In this document: positions 8,036 to 15,876 of the stretch, piece after piece | Position numbering within the stretch: position 1 is the stretch's first letter | Layout: every line of letters begins with the position of its first letter | NCBI RefSeq assembly: GCF_000332335.1 | Contig: NZ_KB235948.1 | Location: forward strand, 3,704,820-3,768,819 | Direction: 5' to 3' | Source: Kamptonema formosum PCC 10802 | Lineage (GTDB): Bacteria; Cyanobacteriota; Cyanobacteriia; Cyanobacteriales; Oscillatoriaceae | Length of the DNA: 64,000 bases | Position numbers and translations under genes: made by a program | Notes under the pieces: model-generated | The model's input: only the letters and a program-made list of their open reading frames with translations | The model's database searches: none | What the model was told of the DNA's origin: nothing

Positions 8036-9739
8036 ATGGGCACGACTGCAGCAGTCCTTTATCTCAAGGACGGTTACGATACGAGCGGGAAAAAGCTGCT
8101 CGGTCGCCAAGCGGCGGGTGAGGGTTTTCTCAAAGGTTTAGTCGGGCACGGAACCGCTGAGCGCCTGTACTGTTGCGCTAAGAACCGTGACGAATTCGCC
8201 GACTTCTGCAAGCGCATAGACCCCTGGGCGAAACAGCGCCCCCGGCAAGTGCGGTGGCTGCCCTTTGAGGATGCCAAACTGCTCGCTGAACCGGGTGCCC
8301 TCTACAAACCCGACCCGCTGATCGGCGAACTGGCTTGGCAGCGGCGATTTTTTGACCAGCGCGCTTACAGCCTGTGCGGCGTCACCCACACCATCGCCAG
8401 CAAGGGCGTTATGCAAGCGATTGGCGACTTGATCGTTGCGCCGCTGCAGCCTTGGGACGCCCTGATCTGCACCTCAACTGCCGTGAAAACGGCGGTGGAG
8501 CGCCTGCAGGGAACCTGGGCTGAGTATCTGGCCGCTCGCATCGCAGGCGGGACGCCGGCCCTGCCCGGGGCTGCCCCCAAACCCTCGCTGATGCTGCCGG
8601 TTATCCCCCTCGGGGTGGATTGTGATGCCTTCCAGGGGGGACAGCAGGCAAAAGACACCCGCAGCCGGCTGCGCCAAAAACTCGGCATTCCCGACGGTGA
8701 CATCGCTGTTTTGTTCGTGGGGCGGTTAATTTTCTCTGCCAAAGCCCATCCGGTTCCCATGTATCAGGCGCTGGAACGGGCGGCTCAACTCACCGGCGCT
8801 AAGGTTCACCTGATCCAAGCCGGCTGGTTTGAGGACGCCAGAGATGAGCAGGACTTCAAAAATACCCCTAAGGTGTTCTGCCCGTCTGTACGCGCGATCT
8901 TTGCCGACGGGCGCGAGCCAGAAATTCGTTCCGGCATCTGGCATGCGGCAGATATTTTTATCTCTCTGTCGGACAATATCCAAGAAACCTTTGGGCTGAC
9001 GCCGGTGGAAGCGATGGCGGCGGGACTGCCGGCAATTGTCTCGGACTGGGACGGGTATCAGGAGTCTGTGCGCCACGAAATTGACGGCTTTAAAATTCCC
9101 ACCCTGACGCCCCCACCGGCATCCGCCCTCGATCTAGTATGGAGTTATATTAATGACAGCTTGAATTACAGCACTTATATTGGCCATGCGGCGATGGTGA
9201 CGGCTGTGGATGTGGAGGCTTGCGCGAGAGCTCTGGCAACCTTAATTAGCAATGACGGGCTGAGACAGCGCATGGGCGAAAATGGCCGCGCTCGGGCGCG
9301 GGAGGTCTACGACTGGAAGGTTGTGATTGCTGCTTATGAGGCGCTGTGGGCCGAAATGGCAGCGGTTCGCGCCAGTGCCCCGGAGTCCGTCCCCGTGCCT
9401 GCCGGCGCGCCCCCCTATCCCCTGTGCGACGACCCCTTCCGCCTGTTTGGCCACTACCCCACAGCCCAGCTCACCAGCGAGATGGCTCTCGGCTTGGGCC
9501 CAATGGCCGCACCGGCCAGCCTGAACCAGCTGCGAAGCTTTTGGATCGGGAATTTTGGCAGCGGGAAGCGAGCGCCGGCATCTACCCTTGAGCGGATTTT
9601 AGCCACCATTGAAAAAGAGGGGCCTCTGTCTGTTGGGGAAATCCTCCGCCGCTTTGCCGGTGCAGACGCCGCAGCAGTGGCGTATCTGTCCCGCTCTCTG
9701 GTCTATCTGATAAAATTTGATATCTTGCGGCTGCAATAA
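8036..9739 (+). CDS. Glycosyltransferase family 4 protein
   Basis: A 567-residue GT-B fold glycosyltransferase. The central region has the GT4 hallmarks: VIPLGVDCDAF, then AVLFVGRL at the start of the C-terminal nucleotide-binding domain, and the E-x7-E type motif in QETFGLTPVEAMAAGLPAIVSDWDGY. About 150 residues follow the GT1-type domain, longer than usual, and may be an accessory domain. The acceptor is unknown; cell-envelope polysaccharide or glycolipid synthesis is the general expectation. The stop codon is followed directly by two direct copies of a hairpin repeat (9742-9820) that probably ends transcription. Confidence 0.88.
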   Translation: MGTTAAVLYLKDGYDTSGKKLLGRQAAGEGFLKGLVGHGTAERLYCCAKNRDEFADFCKRIDPWAKQRPRQVRWLPFEDAKLLAEPGALYKPDPLIGELAWQRRFFDQRAYSLCGVTHTIASKGVMQAIGDLIVAPLQPWDALICTSTAVKTAVERLQGTWAEYLAARIAGGTPALPGAAPKPSLMLPVIPLGVDCDAFQGGQQAKDTRSRLRQKLGIPDGDIAVLFVGRLIFSAKAHPVPMYQALERAAQLTGAKVHLIQAGWFEDARDEQDFKNTPKVFCPSVRAIFADGREPEIRSGIWHAADIFISLSDNIQETFGLTPVEAMAAGLPAIVSDWDGYQESVRHEIDGFKIPTLTPPPASALDLVWSYINDSLNYSTYIGHAAMVTAVDVEACARALATLISNDGLRQRMGENGRARAREVYDWKVVIAAYEALWAEMAAVRASAPESVPVPAGAPPYPLCDDPFRLFGHYPTAQLTSEMALGLGPMAAPASLNQLRSFWIGNFGSGKRAPASTLERILATIEKEGPLSVGEILRRFAGADAAAVAYLSRSLVYLIKFDILRLQ

Positions 9740-9741
9740 TA

Positions 9742-9820
9742 AGAAACCCGGTTTCTCCCAGAAACCGGGTTTCTGGAAGCCCGGTTAAGAAACCCGGTTT
9801 CTCCCAGAAACCGGGTTTCT
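9742..9820. repeat. Two direct copies of the AGAAACCCGGTTTCT palindrome repeat
   Basis: Two 33-bp copies at 9742-9774 and 9788-9820, each an AGAAACCCGGTTTCT arm and its near-identical inverted partner. These belong to a family with further copies at 12223, 13149, 17408, 20511, 24869, 53944 and 63939. Confidence 0.9.
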
Positions 9821-9884
9821 GGAACCAAAGCCCCAATCCAAAATCCACGCATCCAAAATACAAAATAAAAAATCCAAAATAGCC

Positions 9885-10469
9885 ATGATTGGGAAAGCAG
9901 CACTGTTGGAAGCGATTGCCGGCAAAAATCGCGGACTGCTGGCGACAGAAACGGACAGACAAGCGATTTTATCGGCAGTGGCGCAGCTGGAAGACCGCAA
10001 CCCCACGCCGCGACCGGTGGAAGCCAGCGAGCTGCTCGATGGCGACTGGCGGCTGGTCTACACCACCAGTCGGGGTCTTTTGAACCTTGACCGGCTCCCT
10101 TTGGCTAAGCTGGGACAAATTTATCAGTGCGTCCGCGCCAGAGAGGCGAAAATTTATAACATTGCTGAAGTGTGCGGCTTGCCCTATCTGGAAGGGCTGG
10201 TCAGCGTTGCCGCTACCTTCGAGGCGGTTTCGGAACGGCGAGTTCAAGTTAAATTTAACCGCTCAATTGTCGGCTTGCAGCGCTTGACCGGCTATCAGTC
10301 GCCGGCTTCTTTCATCGCCCAAATAGAAGCTGGGAAAAAATTTGCCGCCCTGGATTTTCCCCTGGACAGTCGCGAGCAGCAAGGCTGGCTGGATATTACA
10401 TATTTAGATGCGGACATGCGGATAGGTCGCGGCAATGAGGGCAGCGTGTTCGTGCTCACAAAGGGGTAG
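9885..10469 (+). CDS. PAP/fibrillin family protein
   Basis: A 194-residue protein of the plastid-lipid-associated protein (fibrillin) family, a lipocalin-like group associated with thylakoid membranes and plastoglobule-type lipid binding in plants and cyanobacteria. Supporting features are the N-terminal KAALLEAIAGKNRGL helix, LLDGDWRLVYTTSRGLL, which matches the family signature (DGxWxLxYTS), and the C-terminal DITYLDADMRIGRGNEGSVF motif. It ends one base before the ATG of the nuclease gene, so the two are very likely co-transcribed. The exact ligand is unknown. Confidence 0.9.
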   Translation: MIGKAALLEAIAGKNRGLLATETDRQAILSAVAQLEDRNPTPRPVEASELLDGDWRLVYTTSRGLLNLDRLPLAKLGQIYQCVRAREAKIYNIAEVCGLPYLEGLVSVAATFEAVSERRVQVKFNRSIVGLQRLTGYQSPASFIAQIEAGKKFAALDFPLDSREQQGWLDITYLDADMRIGRGNEGSVFVLTKG

Positions 10470-10470
10470 T

Positions 10471-11274
10471 ATGAGAGTGTCTCAAGGCCAGCTGAATCTG
10501 CTTGACACTTGCCCCCGCAAATTTCAGCTGACTTATATCGAGCAGCTGGGATCGCCGGCATCGCCGGAACAGCAAGAACAGCTCGTTTGGGGGGCAAGGT
10601 TTCACTTGCTCATGCAGCAGCGAGAGCTGGGTTTGCCCATCGAATCGCTTGTGGGAGAGGACCCGGAACTGCAGGGCTGCTTGGCAGCTTTGCAAGGGGC
10701 TGCGCCAGAAATTTTTGCGGCGGAGAGTGCCGGTGAAAGCCGGGTTTTTCGAGAAGCGGAACACGAGCGCATTTTGCATTTTAACGGATATTTGCTGACA
10801 GTTCGCTATGACTTGCTGATTGCTCAAGGCAAGCACGCCCAAATCCTGGACTGGAAAACCTATCCCCGCCCGCAAAACCGGCAGAAGTTGGCCGAGAACT
10901 GGCAAACGCGCCTGTATCTTTATGTTTTGGCGGAAACGAGCTATTATTTGCCCAAGCAGATTTCTATGACTTACTGGTTTGTCCAGTCTGCCGGTCAGGG
11001 GGTGCCGGTGCCGCAAAGTTTGAAATTTGCTTATAATGCCACCCAGCACAAGAAAACTTTGGCGGATTTAACGCGCCTGCTGAGCGACTTGACCGGCTGG
11101 CTGCAGCGCTACCAAGAGGCGGGAGAGCCTTTTCCGCAAGTGGCGGAGGGAGCCGGTCAGTGCCGGTCCTGTCCCTTTGCGGTTCGCTGCGGGCGCACCC
11201 AGGATCGCCGGCAAGATGCGCTGGCTGTTGACCGGCTGCCAAGTCTTGCTACTATTGAAGAGGTAGCGCTCTGA
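10471..11274 (+). CDS. PD-(D/E)XK nuclease family protein with Fe-S-type cysteines (RecB/AddB/Cas4-like)
   Basis: A 267-residue nuclease-like protein. Asp114 and the LDWKT motif (Asp127, Lys129) fit the PD-(D/E)XK active site. Four cysteines, Cys14 (DTCPRKF) near the start and Cys231, Cys234 and Cys240 (CRSCPFAVRC) near the end, have the split 1+3 spacing of the iron-sulfur cluster in AddB, Cas4 and Dna2 type nucleases. It probably processes DNA ends or single strands. I chose the ATG at 10471, one base after the stop of the PAP/fibrillin gene; an in-frame upstream ATG at 10435 would overlap that gene. No cas genes or helicase neighbours are present, so a Cas4 role is unlikely. Confidence 0.85.
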   Translation: MRVSQGQLNLLDTCPRKFQLTYIEQLGSPASPEQQEQLVWGARFHLLMQQRELGLPIESLVGEDPELQGCLAALQGAAPEIFAAESAGESRVFREAEHERILHFNGYLLTVRYDLLIAQGKHAQILDWKTYPRPQNRQKLAENWQTRLYLYVLAETSYYLPKQISMTYWFVQSAGQGVPVPQSLKFAYNATQHKKTLADLTRLLSDLTGWLQRYQEAGEPFPQVAEGAGQCRSCPFAVRCGRTQDRRQDALAVDRLPSLATIEEVAL

Positions 11275-11354
11275 GGGGCATGGGGCATTGGGCATGGCGG
11301 CGGGCCAGGGGGCATCATCGCATTGCGAAGAATCTTCCCCATGCGCCATGCCCA

Positions 11355-11429
11355 ATCCACGCATCCAAAATCCACGCATCCAAAATCCACGCATCCAAAA
11401 TCCACGCATCCAAAATCCACGCATCCAAA
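11355..11429. repeat. Five tandem copies of a 15-bp unit (ATCCACGCATCCAAA)
   Basis: Five exact copies end six bases before the ATG of the DIP1984-family gene. A single related copy lies at about 9840. The unit length is a multiple of three, so the upstream frame stays open as a repeated HASKI peptide; I do not regard that as coding. Confidence 0.9.
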
Positions 11430-11435
11430 ATTTAT

Positions 11436-11891
11436 ATGAAGCTGGCTGAAGCGCTAATATTGCGCGCCGACTGTCAAAAGAAAATCGAGCAATTGAAACA
11501 GAGGCTGACAGCAAGTGTGAAAATTCAGGAGGGAGAGCAGCCTCCAGAGAATCCGCAAGAGCTTTTTGCTGAGCTAGACCAAACGCTGAATGAGCTTGCC
11601 GGTCTAATCACGAAGATTAACAAAACGAATTCCCAGACCGAGTTGGAGGGAATTACTTTATCCGATGCGCTGGCTGCCAGAGACACCCTTTTGCTAAAGC
11701 GCCGCGCCTATGAGGCTGTCGTTGAAAAGGCATCTGTAAGAATGGACAGGTACACTCGCTCGGAGGTTAAATATTATAGCACAGTTAACGTGGCTGAGTT
11801 GCAAAAGAAAATGGATGAAATGTCAAAGCAGTATCGGGAGCTTGACACAAAAATTCAAGAGAAAAACTGGACGGTGGATTTGCTAGAATAA
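11436..11891 (+). CDS. DIP1984 family protein
   Basis: A 151-residue, mostly helical protein of the DIP1984 (septicolysin-like) family. Conserved features are the start MKLAEALILRAD, the ENPQELFAELD segment, INKTNSQT, the central ALAARDTLLLKR, and the closing RELDTKIQEKNWTVDLLE. No biochemical function is firmly established. ATG at 11436 matches the family start; the longer frame runs into tandem repeats. A structured tRNA-like RNA starts almost at its stop codon, a link that may be functional. Ribosome binding is weak or masked by the repeat, since no clear Shine-Dalgarno sequence precedes the ATG. Confidence 0.88.
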   Translation: MKLAEALILRADCQKKIEQLKQRLTASVKIQEGEQPPENPQELFAELDQTLNELAGLITKINKTNSQTELEGITLSDALAARDTLLLKRRAYEAVVEKASVRMDRYTRSEVKYYSTVNVAELQKKMDEMSKQYRELDTKIQEKNWTVDLLE

Positions 11892-11896
11892 GAGTT

Positions 11897-12003
11897 GAGT
11901 TGGTAGCCGGTTCGGCAGAAGCGAGTACAGCCCGCCAACTGGGTAAGTTGGATGGCAGGCATGACGGGCTATGCCTTAGCGGGTTCAAATCCCGCACCCC
12001 TCA
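11897..12003 (+). ncRNA. Candidate tRNA-mimic RNA (YrlA/Y-RNA-like)
   Basis: A compact structured segment. The 3' part has a perfect T-arm: a 5-bp GCGGG/CCCGC stem closing the 7-nt loop TTCAAAT (11979-11995). The 5' part has a D-loop-like GAGTTGGTAG. TGAG (11897-11900) can pair with CTCA (12000-12003) and GGT with ACC in an acceptor-like stem. In place of an anticodon arm there is a longer helix: AGCCCG (11929-11934) pairs with CGGGCT (11965-11970) around a perfect CCAACT/AGTTGG hairpin. Bacterial Y RNAs of the YrlA type are known to mimic tRNAs this way. It is not a normal tRNA: there is no valid anticodon arm and no encoded CCA. Confidence 0.5.
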
Positions 12004-12222
12004 TAAATTAATAAGCCCAGCACTGTCACAAGTGTACGGGGCAATGTTAATGTAACTACCGCGTGCTGGTCTGTTGAAATCGGTGAGGGTGGGTCTGGGG
12101 AATTTACAGCTGTTTGCCGCCAGCGCTCGTGCGCTGGCAAGGATTTTTCAGCAAATGTAGCTGATTTAACAGCGGAGGCAGCGAATTGGGTGGGAGAGTT
12201 ATAGCGTTTTTCAGAGGTACTG

Positions 12223-12255
12223 AGAAACCCGGTTTCTTTAAGAAACGGGGTTTCT
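12223..12255. repeat. AGAAACCCGGTTTCT palindrome repeat
   Basis: One copy of the 33-bp palindromic family, preceded by the common flank GAGGTACTG. The surrounding spacer 12004-12358 holds nothing else that I recognise. Confidence 0.9.
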
Positions 12256-12358
12256 GAGGGCTAGTCTGTCCGCGCTTCCGCCGGCATTAGGCTGCTAGCT
12301 AGCTGGTGGCAGCATACAGGAATTCATCACCAATAAGTGATAAAAGCAATCAAAAGTC

Positions 12359-13015
12359 ATGACGAACTCTAGTAATAATAAAAGTAACGGGAGTTATTCC
12401 TCAGTTGCAGTCCGAGAGATGGAGATTGACGACCTCGCTCCCGTTTACCACTTGGGAGAGTCCTTATTTACCAGTGATTTGTACCCCTCTTTATATCGAA
12501 CGTGGGACGAGTGGGAGGTGATTGGGCTTTACAACACCGATCCGGAATACTGTCTGGTTGCGGAAATAGACGATAAGCTGGCGGGTTTCATTTTGGGGAC
12601 GATTATCAGCAAGGCATCTTGGACCTATGGATATGTTATATGGCTGGGGGTGAATCCTGAGTTTCAGCGCCGGGGAGTGGGGGACAAGCTGGTTGACAAG
12701 CTGGTGGAAAGGATGATAGAGGATGGGGCGCGGTTCATGCTCGCCGACACCGATCCGGAGAATGTGCCGGCGGTCAAGTTTTTTACCCGGAAAGGTTTTG
12801 TTAATACCCGCGAACACATTTTCCTGTCGATGAACTTAAGCAAGCACGAGCGCTACAAGAAACTGATCGCCAAGGGGCGGGAGCGCGAAAAAGCTGCAAA
12901 AGCTGGGCGCGAGCGCAAGCGAAAAGCTACTCAGACGCTCACTCCCGAAGTGATGGCGGGGGAAGCTGCTGTACAAGTAATGGTAAGTGAAACTTCTCCG
13001 CCGGCTAGCAGTTAA
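12359..13015 (+). CDS. GNAT family N-acetyltransferase (RimI-like)
   Basis: A 218-residue acetyltransferase. The GNAT fold shows as VREMEIDDLAPVYHL at the start, the beta-4 strand YVIWLGVNPEFQRRGVGDKL with the acetyl-CoA pyrophosphate loop Q-R-R-G-V-G, and AVKFFTRKGF, the typical end of the domain at about residue 150. After it comes a basic, low-complexity tail of about 60 residues (repeated Arg, Lys, Glu) which may bind nucleic acid or a protein partner. The first 17 residues are polar and rich in Asn and Ser. The overall similarity is to RimI-type protein N-terminal acetyltransferases, but the substrate is not determined. Confidence 0.88.
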   Translation: MTNSSNNKSNGSYSSVAVREMEIDDLAPVYHLGESLFTSDLYPSLYRTWDEWEVIGLYNTDPEYCLVAEIDDKLAGFILGTIISKASWTYGYVIWLGVNPEFQRRGVGDKLVDKLVERMIEDGARFMLADTDPENVPAVKFFTRKGFVNTREHIFLSMNLSKHERYKKLIAKGREREKAAKAGRERKRKATQTLTPEVMAGEAAVQVMVSETSPPASS

Positions 13016-13353
13016 ACCTGAATAATTTTAGATGTTAATTTGAAAAACTTCCGGGAATTTTATAGAACAATAGAAGTCAAAGGAGGCTCCGTCTCCTGAT
13101 TTTGTTTTCCAGCTTTAGGCTGGGAACGATATTGTACAGCCGGATACCAGAAACCCGGTTTCTTTAAGAAACCGGGTTTCTTAGACTCTGTTAGGCGAGT
13201 GTAAAGCCTTTCAAGCCCCAGGAAAAAATACTATCTGTGCCAACTTGGTATTAGTCTTGTTTCTGGCGGTTCCGACCATTTGGCCCGCCGGCCCAAGGGG
13301 GACGACCGGCACCGGTGCGGTTTCTCAGTACCTCACAAAAGATGAGAAACTTA
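13016..13353. other. Gene-free spacer with two repeat families
   Basis: Contains a degenerate dual palindrome at about 13080-13130, a full 33-bp AGAAACCCGGTTTCT copy at 13149-13181, and a partial TTTCTCAGTACCTC end at 13320-13335. No gene is seen. Confidence 0.75.
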
Positions 13354-14400
13354 TCATCCAGTGAAACTGAAGTAGCCAGCTGCAAGACTCAGCCCTGTGC
13401 TCCCTTGGACGATGGCGATTAACTCATCGGGTTCGCTAGCGGGTTTGTCAAGATAGATGGCTGTGCCGGCGGGGGCTCCTGTGGGGGATGTCCCCAGCAC
13501 ATAGTTGGCTGCCGATCCCTTAAGTTGAATCACATCTTGACTGAGGTTGAAGTCAGCAATCAGCGCGTAGTCACCGGCACCTAATGTCGCCGCATTGCCA
13601 TCATCATAAAAGTGACTCGTGCTATTCCCCAGAATGAAGCGATCTGCCCCCGCACCGCCAATTAGGATATCCACCTCACCGGCACCTAATGTCGGACCCG
13701 CGCCGGTGAGCGTATCATTGCCATTTCCGCCATCAATGCTGTCACTGCCAATATCCCCACTCAGGAAGTCATTGCCACTGTCGCCATCCAGGGTATCGCT
13801 ATCCCGACCTCCGTAAAGCGTGTCATTGCCATCTTCACCGTCGAGGAGGTCATTTCCCAAATTGCCAAACAGGAAATCGTCTCCATTACCTCCGTCGAGG
13901 ATGTCACTATCCCGCCCTCCGTAGAGCGTGTCATTGCCATCTTCACCGTCGAGGAGGTCATTTCCTTGGTTGCCAAACAGCATATCGTTCCCCAAATTAC
14001 CGCCGTCGAGGGTATCATTGCCGGCTAAACCGGCAAGAGTGTCGTCGCCACCGGCACCGTCGAGCGAATCATTTCCCGCTCCACCGATCAGGGTGTCATT
14101 GCCGGCACCGCCAAAAATTTTAGGTTGCCCTGACACACTGACCGCACCGCCGCCCTGAATTGTCGATCCGTCAGCCTTGGTGATAGTAAAGGCGTCAAAA
14201 TCTCGATCGTCATAATTTCCAAATACCGTAACTGTATCGCCAGGTAAAAGGTTGAGGAGTTGCCCGCGAGTGTCGGCATCAACGAGAATTTGTCCGGTGC
14301 CATCGCTGAGGATAAATTCATCTTCCCGAATGCTCAGGATTGTCCCCGCTATGGTAATATTAGACACCCCTTGCTGCAAAGTGTTAATGCTGACTGCCAT
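13354..14400 (-). CDS. OB-fold (BOF-like) domain fused to RTX calcium-binding repeats
   Basis: A 348-residue protein. Residues 1-85 form a small beta-rich domain ([19 protein letters not shown], then [17 protein letters not shown]) that is clearly paralogous to the neighbouring secreted protein at 14533-14826. From about residue 95 to 255 there are some 15 RTX nonapeptide repeats of the GGxGNDxLx type, which fold as a calcium-binding beta-roll. The last 90 residues ([19 protein letters not shown]) resemble the C-terminal module of RTX proteins that serves type I secretion. No signal peptide is seen, which fits type I export. The repeats are rich in exact DNA duplications. The role may be cell-surface or matrix related. 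Confidence 0.85.
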   Translation of the reverse strand: MAVSINTLQQGVSNITIAGTILSIREDEFILSDGTGQILVDADTRGQLLNLLPGDTVTVFGNYDDRDFDAFTITKADGSTIQGGGAVSVSGQPKIFGGAGNDTLIGGAGNDSLDGAGGDDTLAGLAGNDTLDGGNLGNDMLFGNQGNDLLDGEDGNDTLYGGRDSDILDGGNGDDFLFGNLGNDLLDGEDGNDTLYGGRDSDTLDGDSGNDFLSGDIGSDSIDGGNGNDTLTGAGPTLGAGEVDILIGGAGADRFILGNSTSHFYDDGNAATLGAGDYALIADFNLSQDVIQLKGSAANYVLGTSPTGAPAGTAIYLDKPASEPDELIAIVQGSTGLSLAAGYFSFTG

Positions 14401-14532
14401 TGCTGTTCACCTGCGATTTTGATTTACGGTAACACCCCATGAGCTTTGACATGGGGTTATTCTGGGAGCTAGTTTTGAACAAAAGGAACCCGCTTTCTTT
14501 GGGAGGAAAGCGTCAGTTAGGTTGATTTAAGC

Positions 14533-14826
14533 TCAATCGTCAATCTGGATAACCGAGCCATCCGAGCGGGTGATAGTGTAAGCGTCCAGGTCGTAGTCAT
14601 CAAAGTCACCGTAGACAGTGACTCGCTCACCGACGCTTAGATTGATTGGATTGTTGCCTTCACTGCCGGCATCAACGAGGATCTTCTCCTTGCCGGTGTC
14701 GAGGGTGAAGTCATCGCCGTGAATGCTCACGACACTGCCCGATACAGTCACCATTTTCGCTGATGCCGGTGTGGCCTGCACCCCTAGCATCGCCGAAACT
14801 AAACCTAAAACAAGAGCCTTTTTCAT
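14533..14826 (-). CDS. Secreted small OB-fold (YgiW/YdeI BOF-like) protein
   Basis: A 97-residue protein with a classical signal peptide (MKKALVLGLVSAMLGV, then ATPASA before the likely cleavage site) and a mature OB-like domain: VSGSVVSIHGDDFTLDTG and RVTVYGDFDDYDLDAYTITRSDG. The same motifs occur at the start of the RTX protein 130 bp downstream. I chose the ATG at 14826 because it starts the signal peptide and has an upstream GGAGG; the longer frame to 14997 adds atypical residues. Likely periplasmic; the ligand is unknown. Confidence 0.8.
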   Translation of the reverse strand: MKKALVLGLVSAMLGVQATPASAKMVTVSGSVVSIHGDDFTLDTGKEKILVDAGSEGNNPINLSVGERVTVYGDFDDYDLDAYTITRSDGSVIQIDD

Positions 14827-15056
14827 CGCTAGACATTTCCTCCGCCGTTTCTCTATTAAGCAGGTGAGCGAAAATAAACGCTCCTCCGTTTGCAGGATCG
14901 CCCCAGCGCCAATAAGCGCGAGCGAGTGCTTGCCGCACACCTGCGAGTAGCTCGAAGCTGGCACGCAGGCGGGGACATACGGTTTATTTATGCCCACCTA
15001 TTTCCCAGTTTGGGAGGTAATTATTAAATTCTTATTAAAGTTACATGAGAAGATTC

Positions 15057-15725
15057 TCATGATTGCAGCCGGTAGCCCACGCCCCTCACCGTCTCGAAGT
15101 GCTTGCTGCCTAGCTTTTTGCGGAGATAGCCCACATAGACATCCACGATATTGGAGCTGGGGTCATAATCGTAGCCCCAGACGCGGCTGAGCAGCTGCTC
15201 TCGCGTCAGCACTTGTCCGGGGTGGCGCAGGAAAGTCTCAGCTAAGGTAAATTCGCGGGCGGACAGCTCCACTTGCCGGTTGCCGGCGGACACTCGCCGC
15301 GTCCGCAAGTCTAGCACAATGTCGCCTGAGGTGAGTGTCATTTCATCTTTGCCGCGCGGGGATTGCCGGTCGCGCAAGCGAGCCCGGACTCGCGCCAGCA
15401 ATTCTTCAAAGCGGAAAGGTTTGGTCACATAGTCATCCGCTCCGCCTTCTAATCCCGCTACTTTATCAAGCACGTCATCGCGGGCTGTCAGTATAATGAC
15501 GGGCATCTTTTCGCCTCTGCCGCGCAGTTCTTCTAGCACCTGCAAGCCGTCTTTTCCAGGCAAGCCGAGGTCGAGAATTAACAGGTCAAAATCGTTGCTG
15601 TCCGCTGTGCGAATTGCCGCCGGCCCGTCTCCCACCACGAGGGTTGTGAAGCCATTTGCTTTTAGCCCTTTTTCCAGGAAGGATGCGATTCGCGGTTCGT
15701 CTTCTGCGATGAGAATTCGGTTCAT
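15057..15725 (-). CDS. Two-component response regulator, OmpR/PhoB family
   Basis: A 222-residue DNA-binding response regulator. The receiver domain (1-115) has the acidic pair in AEDE, the phosphorylated Asp52 in LLILDLGLPGKDG, Thr in IILTARDD, and Lys in YVTKPF. The C-terminal winged-helix domain (about 128-222) has ELSAREFTLAETFLRHPGQVLTREQLLSRVWG and VDVYVGYLRKKLG, typical of OmpR. The cognate kinase is probably the product of the gene at 15877-17346, which is transcribed first from the same strand, with a gap of about 150 bp. Target genes are not evident. Confidence 0.95.
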   Translation of the reverse strand: MNRILIAEDEPRIASFLEKGLKANGFTTLVVGDGPAAIRTADSNDFDLLILDLGLPGKDGLQVLEELRGRGEKMPVIILTARDDVLDKVAGLEGGADDYVTKPFRFEELLARVRARLRDRQSPRGKDEMTLTSGDIVLDLRTRRVSAGNRQVELSAREFTLAETFLRHPGQVLTREQLLSRVWGYDYDPSSNIVDVYVGYLRKKLGSKHFETVRGVGYRLQS

Positions 15726-15876
15726 GGGCTGTAAATTGTGAGGGGTGAGGGGAAAATAAAGTATGTTATAGGGGTTAGGGATAATTTTTTTATAAACCGC
15801 AGAGGCGCAGAGATCGCAGAGTCAGGGAAAGATGAAGGTTTACTCGTTTGATAAGGAGGCTCTGCATCCCGACTGC

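Noticed and set aside
11280-11435. N-terminal extension of the DIP1984 protein through the 15-bp repeats
   Set aside because: It would add a repeated HASKI peptide before a perfectly typical family start; the repeat is a 15-bp array that stays in frame by length only.
11897-12003. Reading the tRNA-like segment as a normal tRNA with anticodon GGT
   Set aside because: The CCAAC/GTTGG hairpin could pass as an anticodon arm, but position 33 would be G instead of T, the spacing to the D-like part is far too long, and it pairs better as part of a longer helix.
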